Source: Endomychus coccineus
Taxonomy: Eukaryota > Arthropoda > Insecta > Coleoptera > Endomychidae
Length of the DNA: 64,000 bases
NCBI GenBank assembly: GCA_958510875.1
Contig: OY294067.1
Location: 32,662,912-32,726,911, forward strand
Reading direction: 5' to 3'
The notes under the pieces are model-generated. The model worked only from the letters and a program-made list of their open reading frames with translations, had not been told where the DNA came from and made no database searches. Shown here in pieces: positions 1 to 11,000 of this stretch. How positions within the stretch are numbered: position 1 is the stretch's first letter; the number at the start of each line of letters is the position of its first letter. The position numbers and the translations under genes are program-made.

Positions 1-1320
1 TTTTTCACAGAGGTTAGATCTCCTCCTACATTTACTAATATCGTTGAAGACGAACGCAGAAATGAGTGCCCAGTGTATTTTTCAGGATCCTTTAGATTTA
101 AAAATTTAGCAACTACACTATTTCCAATTTTGTTAATAACCACCACTTGTTTTGTGAATTTTTGGTCTCTATAATTAAGAAAAAAACGTGTTTCGGTAGT
201 TGGTCGTCTTAGATTGGCATTTTCTTATATATGCTATAAAAGTTTCCAATAATAGTGAACTTACGACAGCATTTATTTTTCCATAATTGTATTGGGTTTC
301 ACCATTGATTCTGTATTATTAATTTCAATTACAGGCACCTGATATAGGTACCCATAACCAACACAACCTTAAAGCAGTTATAACTAAAAGAATTGATAAA
401 CTGGTTAAATACCGATGACTCACCTTTGTAAGTAAGTGAATCGCATCAGAAGCTTCAACTATAAATTCATACGTTTTTTGTTTAAAAATTTTGCTCTTCA
501 AAAACCCCTTAAGTTTACTATATTTGGAGATATCTTAATTATGGTGAATGGACAAAGTGATACGCAACATAGAATAATGTTGAGCATTGAATTCTATTGG
601 AAAACAAAACATTTTTGGAAATTGAGCTTCTTATTTCATTATTTTTTCGCCATGAAAGAAATTGATCGAAAGCGTATTCGTACCTCCTTTTGAACTTTTT
701 ACGAGATAATTTCAGGGAAGTTAATTTTGCAGCCTCTTTAATTTCAGGTGGAGTTCATTGATCACTGTCAATATCTATATCCATGTATTATGGAATTTTA
801 GATACTATTTTTATGGTTTTTTATATAATAAGTTTAATGATGCATATCCAAAATAGAGAATTCAAAAGTTTATCTTAGTTTCCGCAATATTAATTTCAAA
901 GTACACTTTAAAAAATTCCATATATGATACATATATAGTAGTATTGTGGACTGCCTATCGAGTAGTAACTAACCGATCGACTCCTAAAACTGGTTAATGT
1001 ACAGATATCACTTTTATTTGTTACTTCCGTTGATATTTGAATATCGTCCGCAATTCAAGTAACGGAAGTTACAAAATAATAGTGTTCAATTTTACAATAC
1101 GAATTATCGTATATATATCTTATGAGTTATGAATAGAGTTACATCTAGAAATTTCGATAAAGTAACATTAGTATGTGTAAATAAAGGAAAAAATATTGTG
1201 ATTTAAAATAAATTAAGATTACAATAGGATTAAACTTCAAATTGTGATATATTCATAACATATTTACAATCAAATTAAATTAGACTAAATAACAAAAGAA
1301 TTTTTCTCTTCATCATTGCA
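1..1320. other. Unassigned AT-rich DNA
   Basis: No recognisable gene or mobile-element motif on either strand. An 85-codon open frame at 436-693 has no domain I know and looks like chance. A 9-bp inverted pair (acttccgtt / aacggaagt) lies near 1020-1075 but is too short to interpret. Confidence 0.5.
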
Positions 1321-1324
1321 CCCT

Positions 1325-1790
1325 ACCTTCAGTCAGTAAAAGTGGGCCAATTATTGAACCTTGAGGAACTCCCATTTGTGGTGACAATTCTCCAGATATG
1401 AAATTTTGTCCACGCTCCAAAATTTTCGCTCTCTGTGTTCTACATTCTGAATAGCTTTCCATCAAGGCTAATTGTTTATCTCTGACTCCTTATTTCTCCA
1501 GTTTTGCAGGAAGGATTTTATGATTAACCGTGGCAAAAGATCAAGAAAAAGTCCGCATGGGATTCCTTTATTTTTCAAGTATGTTATAATCGATGCAATG
1601 CATTTGAATACTGCTGTTTCCGAATTATAGTCCTTAAGAAAGCCATGTTGACTGTCGGTGAAAATCTTGTATTTTATGAAAAAATCCATCAATCTATTGC
1701 ATAGTAGCTTGTCATACGGTTTGGAGAATGAAGAAAGCAGACTGATTGGTCGGTGGTTCCCTAGATCTTTTGGATCATTTTGTTTTGTAG
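1325..1790 (-). pseudogene. LINE reverse transcriptase fragment (jockey/CR1-type)
   Basis: Reading the minus strand gives successive RT blocks in the right order: a 'NHRPISLLS' block near 1745-1760, then 'FTDSQHGFLKDYNSETAV' near 1610-1660, 'GLFLDL' near 1545, and the diagnostic 'GVPQGSIIGPLLL' block near 1335-1375. These are the finger and palm motifs of non-LTR retrotransposon RTs, which copy element RNA at nicked chromosomal DNA. The order is intact but the frame changes at least twice and the YADD block is missing, so the copy is dead and truncated at both ends. It abuts the mariner-type transposase that starts at 1928. The clade is a guess; that it is a LINE RT is secure. Confidence 0.85.
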
Positions 1791-1927
1791 AGTGGTATTA
1801 TCAACGCGGCTTTCAGATAGTGAGGAAATACTCCACATCTGAAAGAATTGTTCAAAATGTAGCATAATGGACTAACTATATTCATAATTTTCTCCTTCAA
1901 AATTGATCGAAATTTGTTGTCCAAATA

Positions 1928-2901
1928 ATGGTTAATTACACTTTTGAAGAATACAGGGACATGAATATGTGTTACGGCGAAGCTAGATCAAATTCTTTCG
2001 AAGCTCAACGTATCTATCGAGAAAGATATCCATTACGGCAGATTCCTAATGCTAAAACATTTATTGGCGTGCATAGGCGTTTGGCTGTTTTAAAAAACCA
2101 AAAGTTAATAGTGGGGTTTTCAGAAGTCGTCGCACTCTGCGAAACGAAGAAACTGTTTTACGAATGGTGGAAAATAATCCGAGAACAACCACCAGGAAAA
2201 CAAGTTCAGCGGTACGAAACTTTAACCGTGAAACAGTAAGACAAATTTTCAATGAACAACTTCTCCGCCCATATCATTTCCAAAAAATTCATTCACTATT
2301 GGAACATGACTTTTCTCCTCGTGTACAATTTTGCGAATGGTTGCAAAATCAAAGACATTTCATCAATATTGTTTACTGACGAAGCTGGTTTTAGCCGTGA
2401 TGGTATTCTGAACCTACATAACATGCACCATTGGAGTGATGAAAATCCTCAAAACCGTAATTCGAAGTCACCAATATGGGTTTTTCTATTAATGTGTGGG
2501 CAGGTATAGTGGACTATTACTTAATTGGCCCATTTCGATTGCCCAATCGATTGACAGGTGCACTGTATCGAAATTTCTTGGAGAACGATTTAAACACATT
2601 ATTAGAGGATGTCCCATTGGCCATTATTGGGAGAATGTATTACATGCATGATGGGGCGCCAGCTCACTTTTCTCAAGTGGCAAGGGAATATTTGAACAGG
2701 AGATTTGGAAATAGATGGATTGGTCGAGGGGGTCCTGTACCCTGGCCAGCTCGTAGTCCCGACCTTAATCCCCTAGATGTTTCATTTTGGGGATTTATGA
2801 AAAATTATGTTTATGCTGTGGAAATACATAATGAAGAACAATTATGGCTAAGAATTATGGAATCGGCAGAACAGAACAAGAAGAATGATAAAATGTATTG
2901 A
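1928..2901 (+). pseudogene. Tc1/mariner-superfamily transposase, frameshifted
   Basis: The N-terminal part begins with an ATG at 1928 and holds a helix-turn-helix segment with 'RIYRERYPLRQIPN', resembling the DUF4817-type domain of many insect transposases. The DDE/D core follows in other frames: 'LFTDEAGF' near 2378, 'MHDGAPAHF' near 2645 and 'RSPDLNPLD' near 2755. I count 41 residues between the second and third catalytic aspartates, longer than the 34 of classic mariner or Tc1. The reading frame shifts at about 2150, 2370 and 2475, so no functional enzyme is made. It is clearly homologous to the intact protein encoded at 34090-35100 but belongs to a different family. The reading frame ends at a TGA at 2899. 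Confidence 0.85.
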
Positions 2902-3412
2902 AGTACAAGGGCAACAATTTGAACAACATAACATTGTATTTGCAAATAAGTTACTTTTGCGCTTTTGAATAATTTTCGTGCATTGTCGGCTTTAGATGCA
3001 TTTTTACTGGAAACCATTGCTTCTAGCGACTTAGACAAGGTATACCTTTCTTAAGCATAAAAGGTGGGAAAACAAATTTTTCTAGTTGATATTGACATAC
3101 AGTGTGAGGCAAAAAAGTTAGGACCGATTCAAAGGAGATGGAACCCTGTACGTGGCGCCTCCTATAGTAATCAAAAAACTAAGATCATATTTGAATCCAG
3201 CGTGATAAAAAAAACCTTTATACCAAATTTCGTCTGATTATCACATGTTTATCCAAAAATATTAGAAAAAACCAAACAAAAAATTAAAATTCAACACCAT
3301 ATCTTTTGAACGAAGGCGTTGAGGACCTACGTTCATAGGAACTTTTTTTCTTATTTTAGTGTCATCTATCGCCTGACACCACGCACGGTACTTTTTTCTA
3401 TGTCACCCTGTA
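2902..3412 (+). mobile_element. 3' region and right end of mariner-type element
   Basis: Non-coding DNA after the transposase runs to a terminus 'tgtcaccctg' followed by TA at 3411-3412. That matches the CAGGGTG-type ends flanked by TA seen on the complete element at 33319-35584. No matching left end is visible upstream of 1928, where LINE sequence begins almost at once, so the left end has been lost. Confidence 0.6.
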
Positions 3413-4303
3413 TATCTACTAAAACATGTTTAAGTTACACTTATATTGAAGTATAGTTTTGAATGTTATTCTAATTTCACTATACATTTTTCCATGAATT
3501 AGGATATTTTGATATCTTACTCAACGATCATTAAACCACTGGATGTATATTTTTTCTGCGATATCAAACTAATTTAGGTTCAAGGTTCAGTTTACTGTAA
3601 AGTTCCAGCGCCAGGGATGTCACTGAAAAACATATTTCACCTGAATCGGATATTAACATCAGCGGCATACACTTCACACCTATTTTATAGGAAGCCGTGA
3701 TCTACCTTTCCGGTTGGATGGGTGATGAAAGAGCGAGAGAGTGAGTGGCTGTAGGTAACAGATGACGACGTAAACCACCGATATTTACGATCAATTCTCC
3801 CACACATTCCCGGTTCATAACATCGCGTTCCTCTGCACAACACACCTGCAAAAATACGCTAGTTTCCGCTCTTATATAGGTAGATAATGCATCATAACTC
3901 ATCTGGAAATTGCTTTCCTTCCATTTCAGCCGGCAATAAACCTACTAAAGCGCATTTGTGTGTGTGTGTGTGTTTGCCACCTATCGTAAACCACTATATT
4001 CTTAGACTTTCGATAGACGCATCTTCATGTTGTGTAATCGATGCTTTGTTCGTGGTTTTATTGGAAGTATAGACATTTTAACAAACTTAGACTTATCGTA
4101 TTTTCTGCAACTGCTTCGACTAACGAGGTCTCATTCTAGAAATTTGCCTTCATAATCGAAGAAACAAATGACCTCATATTTTTTCTTATTGGATTATATA
4201 ATAGGTTGGTTCCACAAAACCGATAGTTTGCAAGAACATATTCATTAGTTTCTAATGGAATGTTTCATGTTCTGTAGTCTTTACATTTATAATGTGTTCA
4301 TAA
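3413..4303. other. Unassigned DNA with a short (TG) microsatellite
   Basis: The only structured feature is a run of eight TG dinucleotides at 3957-3972. Short open frames at 3702-3902 and 3887-4072 overlap antiparallel and carry no domain I recognise. Confidence 0.5.
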
Positions 4304-5788
4304 TTAGTCGAGGAAATAAAGCATTGAACCTGGGAAAGTTGGCGCAGTTAAATGGATTGAGATGCGGTTTTCTGCATTCGATTCAGAAGGTGATTTAGAA
4401 ACTTTGTCCGGTATTTTTGTTTTGCGGAAAAAATTTGTTGCATCTCTACAGCCAAAAATGCATTTTTCAAAGATGCACTTTTTGAGGTAAATAAAAAAAA
4501 TGGGCTCGAATTGGTTTCTTGGGGGTTTTTGGGGTCGCTGAACACGAATATGATATTTAAAAAATTCCCTGAGGTCACCTTGGACTTCCCCGGGGGTATA
4601 CTAGCGTCCTGACGTCCTGGATATCGACGAAATTAATGAAAAAAATATTTTTAATGTTTGTCAACTGTTCGAAAGGTGATATGAAGGTTGCTAGTGATGA
4701 TAACGACATGAAAAAACTCTTCTGCAATACCTGGTGTACCCTGCGCCCGGGTAACGACGTCATCTTCTAGGAATTTGCTAATTTTTCTTCATAAAAGGTA
4801 ACAAATTCTAGCTCTCGGAGTTTTCAAAGTCGATGATCACGACTGTGACACTCACAATGTTCTGCAAATTACCTGGGGGTATTTCCGGGACACTCGAGCC
4901 CTGTGAATCTACGTCATCTTCTAGGAATTTGCACAACATTGTGAGTATCATAATCGTGATTGGCGACAATAAAAACCCCCGAGAGCCAGAACATGTTACA
5001 TTCTATGTAGAAAAATTAACAAATTCCTAGAAGATGGTAGGTAAACACCCCCAGGTAATTTGCAGCATATTGCGAGTGTCATAGTCGTGATCGGCGACTT
5101 TGGAAACCCCGAGAGACAGAATTTATTACATTTAATTTAAAAAAAAAACAAGAAATTCCTAGAAAATGACGTGGATACACAGGGCTCGAGTGTCTCGGAA
5201 ATACCCCCAGGTAATTTGCAGGACATTGCGAGTATCACAGTCGTGATCAGCGACTTTGAAAACCCCCGAGAGCTAGAATTTGTTACCTTTTATGAAGAAA
5301 AATTAGCAAATTCCTAGAAGATGACGTCGTTACCCGGACGCAGGGTACACCAGGTATTGCAGAAGAGTTTTTTCATGTCGTTATCATCACTAGCAACCTT
5401 CATATCACCTTTCGAACAGTTGACAAACATAAAAAATATTTTTTTCATTAATTTCGTCGATATCCAGGACGTCAGGACGCTAGTATACCCCCGGGGAGGT
5501 CCAAGGGGACCTCAGGGAATTTTTTAAATATCATATTCGTGTTCAGCGACCCCAAAAATCCCCAAGAAACCAATTTGAGCCCATTTTTTATTTACCTCAA
5601 AAAGTGCATCTTTGAAAAATGCATTTTTGGCTGTAGAAATGCAACAATTTTTTTCCGCAAAACAAAAATACTGGACAAAGTTTCTAAATCACTTTTTGAA
5701 TCGAAGGCAGAAAACCGCATCTCAATCCATCCAACTGCGCCAACTTTCCCAGATTTGCCCTATTTTAGTGCTTTATTTCCTCGACTAA
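4304..5788. repeat. 1.5-kb inverted (foldback) array of satellite-like units
   Basis: The arm from 4304 inward reappears in reverse complement ending at 5788, with only scattered mismatches. For example, an identical open frame starting 'MTSLPGRRVHQ' is read on the minus strand from 4763 and on the plus strand from 5321. The outer tips are ttagtcgaggaaat / atttcctcgactaa. Between the arms, degenerate monomers of roughly 130-155 bp repeat. Each contains 'caaattcctagaagatga' and a block resembling 'atcagcgactttgaaaaccc', seen in plus orientation near 4960, 5088, 5243 and 5534 and in minus orientation near 4530 and 4815. The array therefore switches orientation near 4890. No transposase is present. 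It may be a foldback element or a head-to-head satellite array; no clear TSD was found. Confidence 0.85.
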
Positions 5789-6030
5789 ATGTAGAATTTG
5801 AGTTGAAAAAATAAAAATTGTACTTTTAAGATTGAAATGTTTCTGAACTTCGTAGTGTTGTGATGCCTCTTACAACGCAACGGTCAGACTGGATGGAACT
5901 TTCATTTAATATTTCAACACTTCAGGAGTTAGGCATTTGACCAAGTCTGGTACCAATGCCTTCTTGGGAAAGTACCGTCATATGGGTTGCCGCCCCAACT
6001 TAGTAACGACTACTATCGAACTATAAAAGA
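5789..6030. other. Unassigned spacer
   Basis: No coding or repeat signal was recognised between the inverted array and the Penelope-type terminal repeat. Confidence 0.4.
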
Positions 6031-6300
6031 ATTGACACTGTGGATAAACTATAGCACCATGAAGAAGAAACAATCACCGTTTTCAGCTACCAGGCGGTCA
6101 TCATCAGAATTAACTACTACAGAAATCAAAATGTATCTGTTTAAATACTATTTGAAATAAATAGGGTATGGGTAATTCCTTATATAGTATATTAAAACCG
6201 AATAGTATATCAACAGGAACATTTTAATTTCGAATTTAGTTCAATCTGATGATGGATAAGGATAATTGTTTCTTATTTATAATGTTTACTATATAGTTTT
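6031..6300. repeat. Inverted pair of Penelope-type terminal repeats
   Basis: The segment 6035-6180 carries an ordered set of words (aacaatcac, catcatcaga, aaaatgt, aatactatttgaaat) also found at 19660-19800 and, reversed, at 39370-39490. In both of those places the words sit next to the GIY-YIG end of a Penelope-like element. At 6240-6300 the same words recur in reverse order (ctgatgatgg, gataattgtttct), so this is a head-to-head pair without any coding sequence between. It is probably the collapsed end of a 5'-truncated copy. Confidence 0.55.
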
Positions 6301-6321
6301 CTCCCAGATAGATGAATCCAT

Positions 6322-6627
6322 GTGGTGGTTAACCAAGTCTCATCCGATGCAATGGCTATCAACGATGGTGTTCCACAGGCATCTGTCTTAGCACCAACCT
6401 TGTTTTTGCCTCATATCAACGATCTGTTGGAAGAGTCCTCCTGTCCAGTTCACAGTCTCGCGGATGATGGTACACTTCATATCGCTTTCTTCTCTAGAGT
6501 CCCTCTATCATCTATAGCTGTAAGGCAGTGGCAGGCAGATGCAATAAAGGAAGGTGTGGCGAAAATTTTGGAATGGGGATCTGATAATCTCAATACAACC
6601 AAAACTCAAGCTTCTATTTTCTCCTGA
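6322..6627 (+). pseudogene. LINE reverse transcriptase palm fragment (family A)
   Basis: The frame carries 'GVPQASVLAPTLFL', 'HINDLLE', the catalytic block 'LADDGTLH' (the ADD of the RT active site) and the post-palm 'WGSDNLN..KTQASIFS'. The same family is present at 14829-15460, 40280-40660, 44270-44700, 48100-48715 and 63398-63715. It resembles jockey/BS-type RTs, which prime on nicked target DNA. Upstream RT blocks and everything after 'ASIFS' are missing, so this is a central fragment in an open frame rather than a functional gene. Confidence 0.85.
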
Positions 6628-6639
6628 TGCAAGGTCCTT

Positions 6640-8060
6640 CATATAAAATCCATGGTGCCCTAGAGCAATATAAATGTTCAAAACGCCCTAGTGCATTAAC
6701 TTAAAATAGGTTCGTTTTGAGAAATAGCAGATTTGTAGGACATTAAGTTGATTAACGAAAACATCCTTATTAATATATTTCAATCAAATAATCTTCTTCG
6801 AGCCCTTGATTCATATTAATACACCGGTTAGGAGATCCATATGCTACACCATCCAGGAGTATATACCAAGATTGTTTCCTATTGATATCAAAATGAAAAT
6901 TACCAACTCTATTCCAGATCAAACTCTGAGTGTTGACTTTCTTCAACTTTAGGTTCTTGATAATGTAGTAAATAAGCAAAGGAACAAAAAGTAGTAGTAA
7001 ATAGCGAAGCGGAAACACTTGTATCAAACAGACAGTAAATATATAGTTGCCCAGAAACATCGATATCTCCTTAGGCCCGTTTCCAATAATAAATCTTTAA
7101 AAGTTTTGAAATTATTACATGATTGAAAATTGGCCTTCACAAAAGTCTTTTAAACCGCTGAACACTGAAAGTATTCAACGTAAAAATGCATTTCATCTCG
7201 CGCGTCTTTTTATTGCTGGCAGAATCGATTTCAGAGAAGAATAATGGGCTTAGGTAGGGAGCTTTCAGCTCACCTTACAATGCCCACCGCGAACAAGGTA
7301 GCGAAATGGTGCCATCCATTAGTTTCACAGTTGTTAAAAGCAAATGACGTAAGCCAAAGGAGAGATATAAAATACACTGCCGCGACAAAGGATAGGATTT
7401 CTTCGACCTCAAAATAAATCTATGAATCTCACATGAAACTAGTTTCTGTTCCTTCTTATGAATTTAGAATAATAAACACTCACAACGCGTATATAATCTT
7501 TCTGGCCAGTCTGGATTATTTTTATCTCTAGTTACATCCTCTAATAAAATGATGTATTATTATTTTAACTCATCATTTCATTACTACACTTGTCCACTGT
7601 TTCGGTAACAGTTGAGATTGTCTCAGTGAATTCTGACGAGACGCAGCAGGTTGAAACAATTATCAACACAACCAACTTTGTTTACATCCTTTTGGGTAAT
7701 CTGATTTTCACTTCGATTATTTAATTTATTCTTTGCAATCCAATAATGTTTAGGTTCTAATATTAGCTAGAGAGATTGTTCTAATATTACCGAAATTTAA
7801 AATAAGGAACATTTTCATCTTCCTCTAATCATATTTTATGAACACGACATACCTTCCCAAAATTTTGCATAAAGTAGTAATCTTAAATTAGACACCCTAG
7901 AATCAGGAGCCTAGTATATCTCCGACATGAAAGTTATCAGCTACCTTGGTAACTTTACTAATTATTCAATCCTGGTCATGAATTTCTCCATAATATTCAT
8001 ACTGCTTATTAATTGCTGCTAATATTTGACTATAGATATCTTAGGATCTCCTACGTTCAT
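6640..8060. other. Unassigned spacer with one unusual open frame
   Basis: Most of this 1.4 kb shows nothing I can name. One minus-strand frame, 6770-7060 (96 codons), begins with a strongly hydrophobic segment (positions about 5-35, rich in L, I, V, F and Y) followed by a polar tail with several tryptophans and cysteines. That is the layout of a small membrane-anchored protein. I do not recognise it and no splice or promoter evidence supports it. Confidence 0.35.
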
Positions 8061-8069
8061 TTAAACAGT

Positions 8070-8335
8070 GGCTGCGGTCCACTTCTGCCAGGGGGACTAG
8101 TGTGATCCAAGACTGGAGAGTATCGCGGAACCTCAGTCTACTCTTGCTGACCTAGAGCGGACCTTTCGGTTTCCCTAGGTGCTCACGTAACAGTTTTCCA
8201 GGCCAAAGTTTGTGCAATCCGGACCTGTGCCCTGCAAAACCTGACTAAACTACCGAGGCAGGCAGATATAAATCTGCACTGACTGCCCTTCGCCCCGATA
8301 GAGACTTCTAGGCTTTTTTTGGAGTCTAGGTGAGT
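8070..8335 (+). pseudogene. LINE RNase H fragment, N-terminal half
   Basis: In plus-strand frames the segment reads 'LSVSLGAHVTVFQAKVCAI' followed by 'CALQNL' and 'ALTALRPDRD'. This is the characteristic run of LINE-encoded RNase H domains ('SLG.ATVFQAE..AI', then the DSQAAL block). This domain removes RNA from the RNA/DNA hybrid in R1/I-type elements. The second half of the same domain type lies 2 kb downstream at 10395-10780, and Penelope-derived plus AT-rich DNA lies between. Stops and frame changes make it non-functional. Confidence 0.7.
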
Positions 8336-8339
8336 GCTT

Positions 8340-9360
8340 TTTTGTAAAAATTTTCAATTTTAAAACCTTATTTCTGAATAATTTTCCGAAAATTATAAAT
8401 TTTATTCAAGCTTATACATGTTTAACGAAATAATAAATAAAACTACTTTGTTACACTATCACTGATATTTAATATAGTCGTTACTATAGTTTCAACACTA
8501 AACGTGTCATCTTCAGACGAAAACGAAGGTATGAATTTAACAAATATTATATCTACTATATATAGGTTGAAGAAAGAATACAAACAAATTTTATGACTAT
8601 AGGAAATAGTTCTAGGAAAAACCAGAGTAAGGTGATTAGGTAATTCCGTGAGGACCTTAGTGGTAATAATATCAAAATTTTACATAGTCAAGATAGAATA
8701 TCAAAACTGAATATATTGGTCAATATAAATTTCAAAGGAATGGAGATGTATGATAATAAGATCCTAAACGATCAACTAGATTTATACTACAGTAATCTCT
8801 TCAATGTATTAATAACCTGAATTTCAAAACTAAATATATTAGTCAATATAAATTTCAAAGGAATGGAGATGTATGATAATAAGATCCTAAACGATCAACT
8901 AGATTTATACTACAGTAATCTCTTCAATGTATTAATAACCTGATTTTAGTATTTAAAGTCCGTTAATAGATATACTCGCACCACTAAGGTTTTCACGGGA
9001 TTACCTAATCACCTTACCCCCCTCTGGTTACTACTACTATTTCCTATAGTCATAAAATTTGTTAAATTCATACCTTCGTTTTCGTCTGAAGATGACACGT
9101 TTAGTGTTGAAACTATAGTAACGACTATATTAAATATCAGTGATAGTATAACAAAGTAGTTTTATTTGTTATTTCCCCTCTCTGGTTACTACTACTATTT
9201 CCTAGTCATAAAATTTGTTAAATTCGTACCTTCGTTTTCGTCTGAAGATGACACGTTTAGTGTTGAAACTATAGTAACGACTATATTAAATATCAGTGAT
9301 AGTATAACAAAGTAGTTTTATTTATTATTTCGTTAAAATGATTAACTATCACAAAGTAAC
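8340..9360. mobile_element. Penelope-derived insertion: inverted and tandem terminal repeats around an ORF tail
   Basis: 8427-8680 matches 20393-20640, the 3' terminal repeat of the Penelope-like element at 20.4-22.5 kb (shared words include catcttcagacg and aaacgtgtcat). 8701-8943 holds two tandem copies (period 123 bp) of the coding tail of that element ('MYDNKILNDQLDLYYSN' then stop). 8945-9170 and 9176-9360 are two further, nearly identical copies of the terminal repeat in opposite orientation to the first. The layout is therefore repeat (inverted) - duplicated ORF tail - repeat - repeat. Inverted plus tandem terminal repeats are a known property of Penelope-like elements. The copy lies between the two halves of a LINE RNase H domain. 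Confidence 0.75.
8701..8943 (+). repeat. Tandem duplication, 2 x about 120 bp
   Basis: The block starting 'tcaaaactgaatatattgg' at 8701 is repeated from 8824 with very few differences and ends 'aataacctga' at 8943. Both copies encode the same C-terminal Penelope peptide, so the duplication occurred after insertion or in the RNA template. Confidence 0.9.
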
Positions 9361-10390
9361 GGCTTCCACAATTGAGTCTTTTATATTTAATAGTATAATT
9401 TAAATTTTAAATTGGATTAATTATGTTTATACCTTTATTAGTAAAAGTTTCATTTAATTAAAAATTTATTATTTTTTAGATGAAATTTCAAAGGTTTTTT
9501 TTTACAATTTTGTTTTAATTTTCATAAGTAATTTTATAAAATTTTTAAGGTTTTTGAATATAACAAATTTAATTAGCAATTGAAATTTAATATAATTTGT
9601 AGGGAATTATTATTAATTTTTATTTCATTATTTAGAAAAAAAACAAATTAGCTATTTATTATTGAAATATGAAAAATTATTTCGAGAATTTCTTGATTTA
9701 AATATGAAAGAAACATATTTATCTTTAATATTTTTAGGAAAGAATGTATTTAATTAAAATTTATTAGTATTGAGACAGGATTTCGAAAAACTAACATTAT
9801 TTTAATTAATAATGTTTTGTCAAAGTAAAAAATTGTCTTTTCTGCATCATATTTGTAGTTAAAAATAGAATTTTCTTGTAGGGAATTATTATTAATTTTT
9901 CTTTTTATTAATTAAATATAAAAAAAATGAATAAATTTTCTTTTTATCGTTTTCTAGATGAAATTATAAAGGTATATTTACATATTCTCTTATAAACTGT
10001 TTTATTAAAAAATGTATTTAGGTTTCATGGGTTTTCAACATAACAAATTTATATATATTTTCAATTGAGAATTACATTGTAATATAATTTGTAGGGAATT
10101 ATAATTAATCTTAATTTTAATAATTATATAAATAAAAAATAGAAATAAATAAATTATTTATTAAATTATGAAAAAATACTTAAAAAATGTATTGTTCCAA
10201 ATTTGAAAGAAATATATGTATTTTTATTATTTTAAGGAAAAAATAAATATAGTTACATTTTATTAGTATTGAAAAGAATTTTCGAAAATAAATATTATAT
10301 AAGAAATAAAGTTTGTTAAAGTAAGAAATTGTCTCTTTATTAAAAATTTTATTCAAATTTATCTATTTTTTCTTTATATTTATTATTGTA
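9361..10390. repeat. Very AT-rich region with degenerate repeats
   Basis: About 1 kb consisting almost wholly of A and T. The phrase 'gtagggaattat(t/a)attaat' occurs near 9600, 9880 and 10093, and 'gaaatatg/tatgaaaaa' phrases recur between, so the segment looks like three degraded units of 200-290 bp. No coding signal. It ends exactly where LINE RNase H sequence resumes, so it may be part of the same insertion as the Penelope remnant. Confidence 0.5.
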
Positions 10391-10394
10391 ATTT

Positions 10395-10780
10395 GGAGAG
10401 AAGGAATGATGGGTACCCATCAACTATGGCGTGAAAGGAAACGAAGTGGCCGATGATTCGACTAAATGGGGTTCCCTAGGCACCCCTGACCCCGAGTCAG
10501 TGATCAGAATCCCACCGACCACCGGGCTCCATGCCATCAGGCATTCAAATTGCATAGTCCATGCTCATATGCTCAAAAAACCTACTCTCTGAGCAGAAGA
10601 GGCATGAAACTGGTGACATGACTTCTCACAGGACAGTGTCATCTGAATAAACAGATGCACTTGATGAGCATTGTTGATGACTCAGGTTGTAGTGGACGCG
10701 GAGAGGAGGAAGTAACTGGCTCTTATATCCTAGTGGAATTTCCAGCTCTGGCTTCTCTTAGGCTACAACTCCTCGTCAGC
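10395..10780 (+). pseudogene. LINE RNase H fragment, C-terminal half plus cysteine tail
   Basis: The frame reads 'WVPINYGVKGNEVADDSTK', the canonical C-terminal RNase H block of LINEs ('WVPGHSGV.GNE.AD.LA'). It continues into a degraded region with 'GLHAIR', then 'CHLN' near 10632 and 'VDDSGC' near 10675, and ends with a 'FPALASLRL'-like motif near 10740-10760. That cysteine-bearing tail follows RNase H in R1/I-like elements. At least two frameshifts are needed to follow it. It is most simply the continuation of the half-domain at 8070-8335. Confidence 0.75.
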
Positions 10781-10879
10781 GCATACATGGCGCCTGAGGT
10801 CATAAGTGTCCATACAGAATTCTAGTCTTCTGCGCTGCCTTAGGCCTGCAGAACTGAGTCTTTTATCAAGGGGCGCGCA

Positions 10880-11000
10880 ATGGACCCATTCTAAAAGTTC
10901 TGGTCTTGTCTGCCCCCGTTTTGATTGATTGACGTTCATTCCAAGTTCCCGCCTACTCTGGCAAGAAAGGAAATGAATTAACTGATGAATTGGCCAAACT
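10880..11000 (+). pseudogene. Second RNase H scrap of a LINE
   Basis: The peptide 'VPAYSGKKGNELTDELAKL' at about 10935-10992 is a second, independent copy of the LINE RNase H 'GNE.ADELA' block. It lies about 500 bp after the first and differs from it in sequence, so it belongs to another element or subfamily. Only about 40 codons are recognisable. Confidence 0.6.

Noticed and set aside
3957..3972. CRISPR-like or telomeric repeat
   Set aside because: It is a plain TG dinucleotide microsatellite; no spaced repeats or telomeric arrays were seen anywhere in the window.
4348..5814. Several open frames, including identical ones on opposite strands
   Set aside because: They are mirror images created by the inverted array; identical peptides from both arms of a foldback structure are not evidence for genes.
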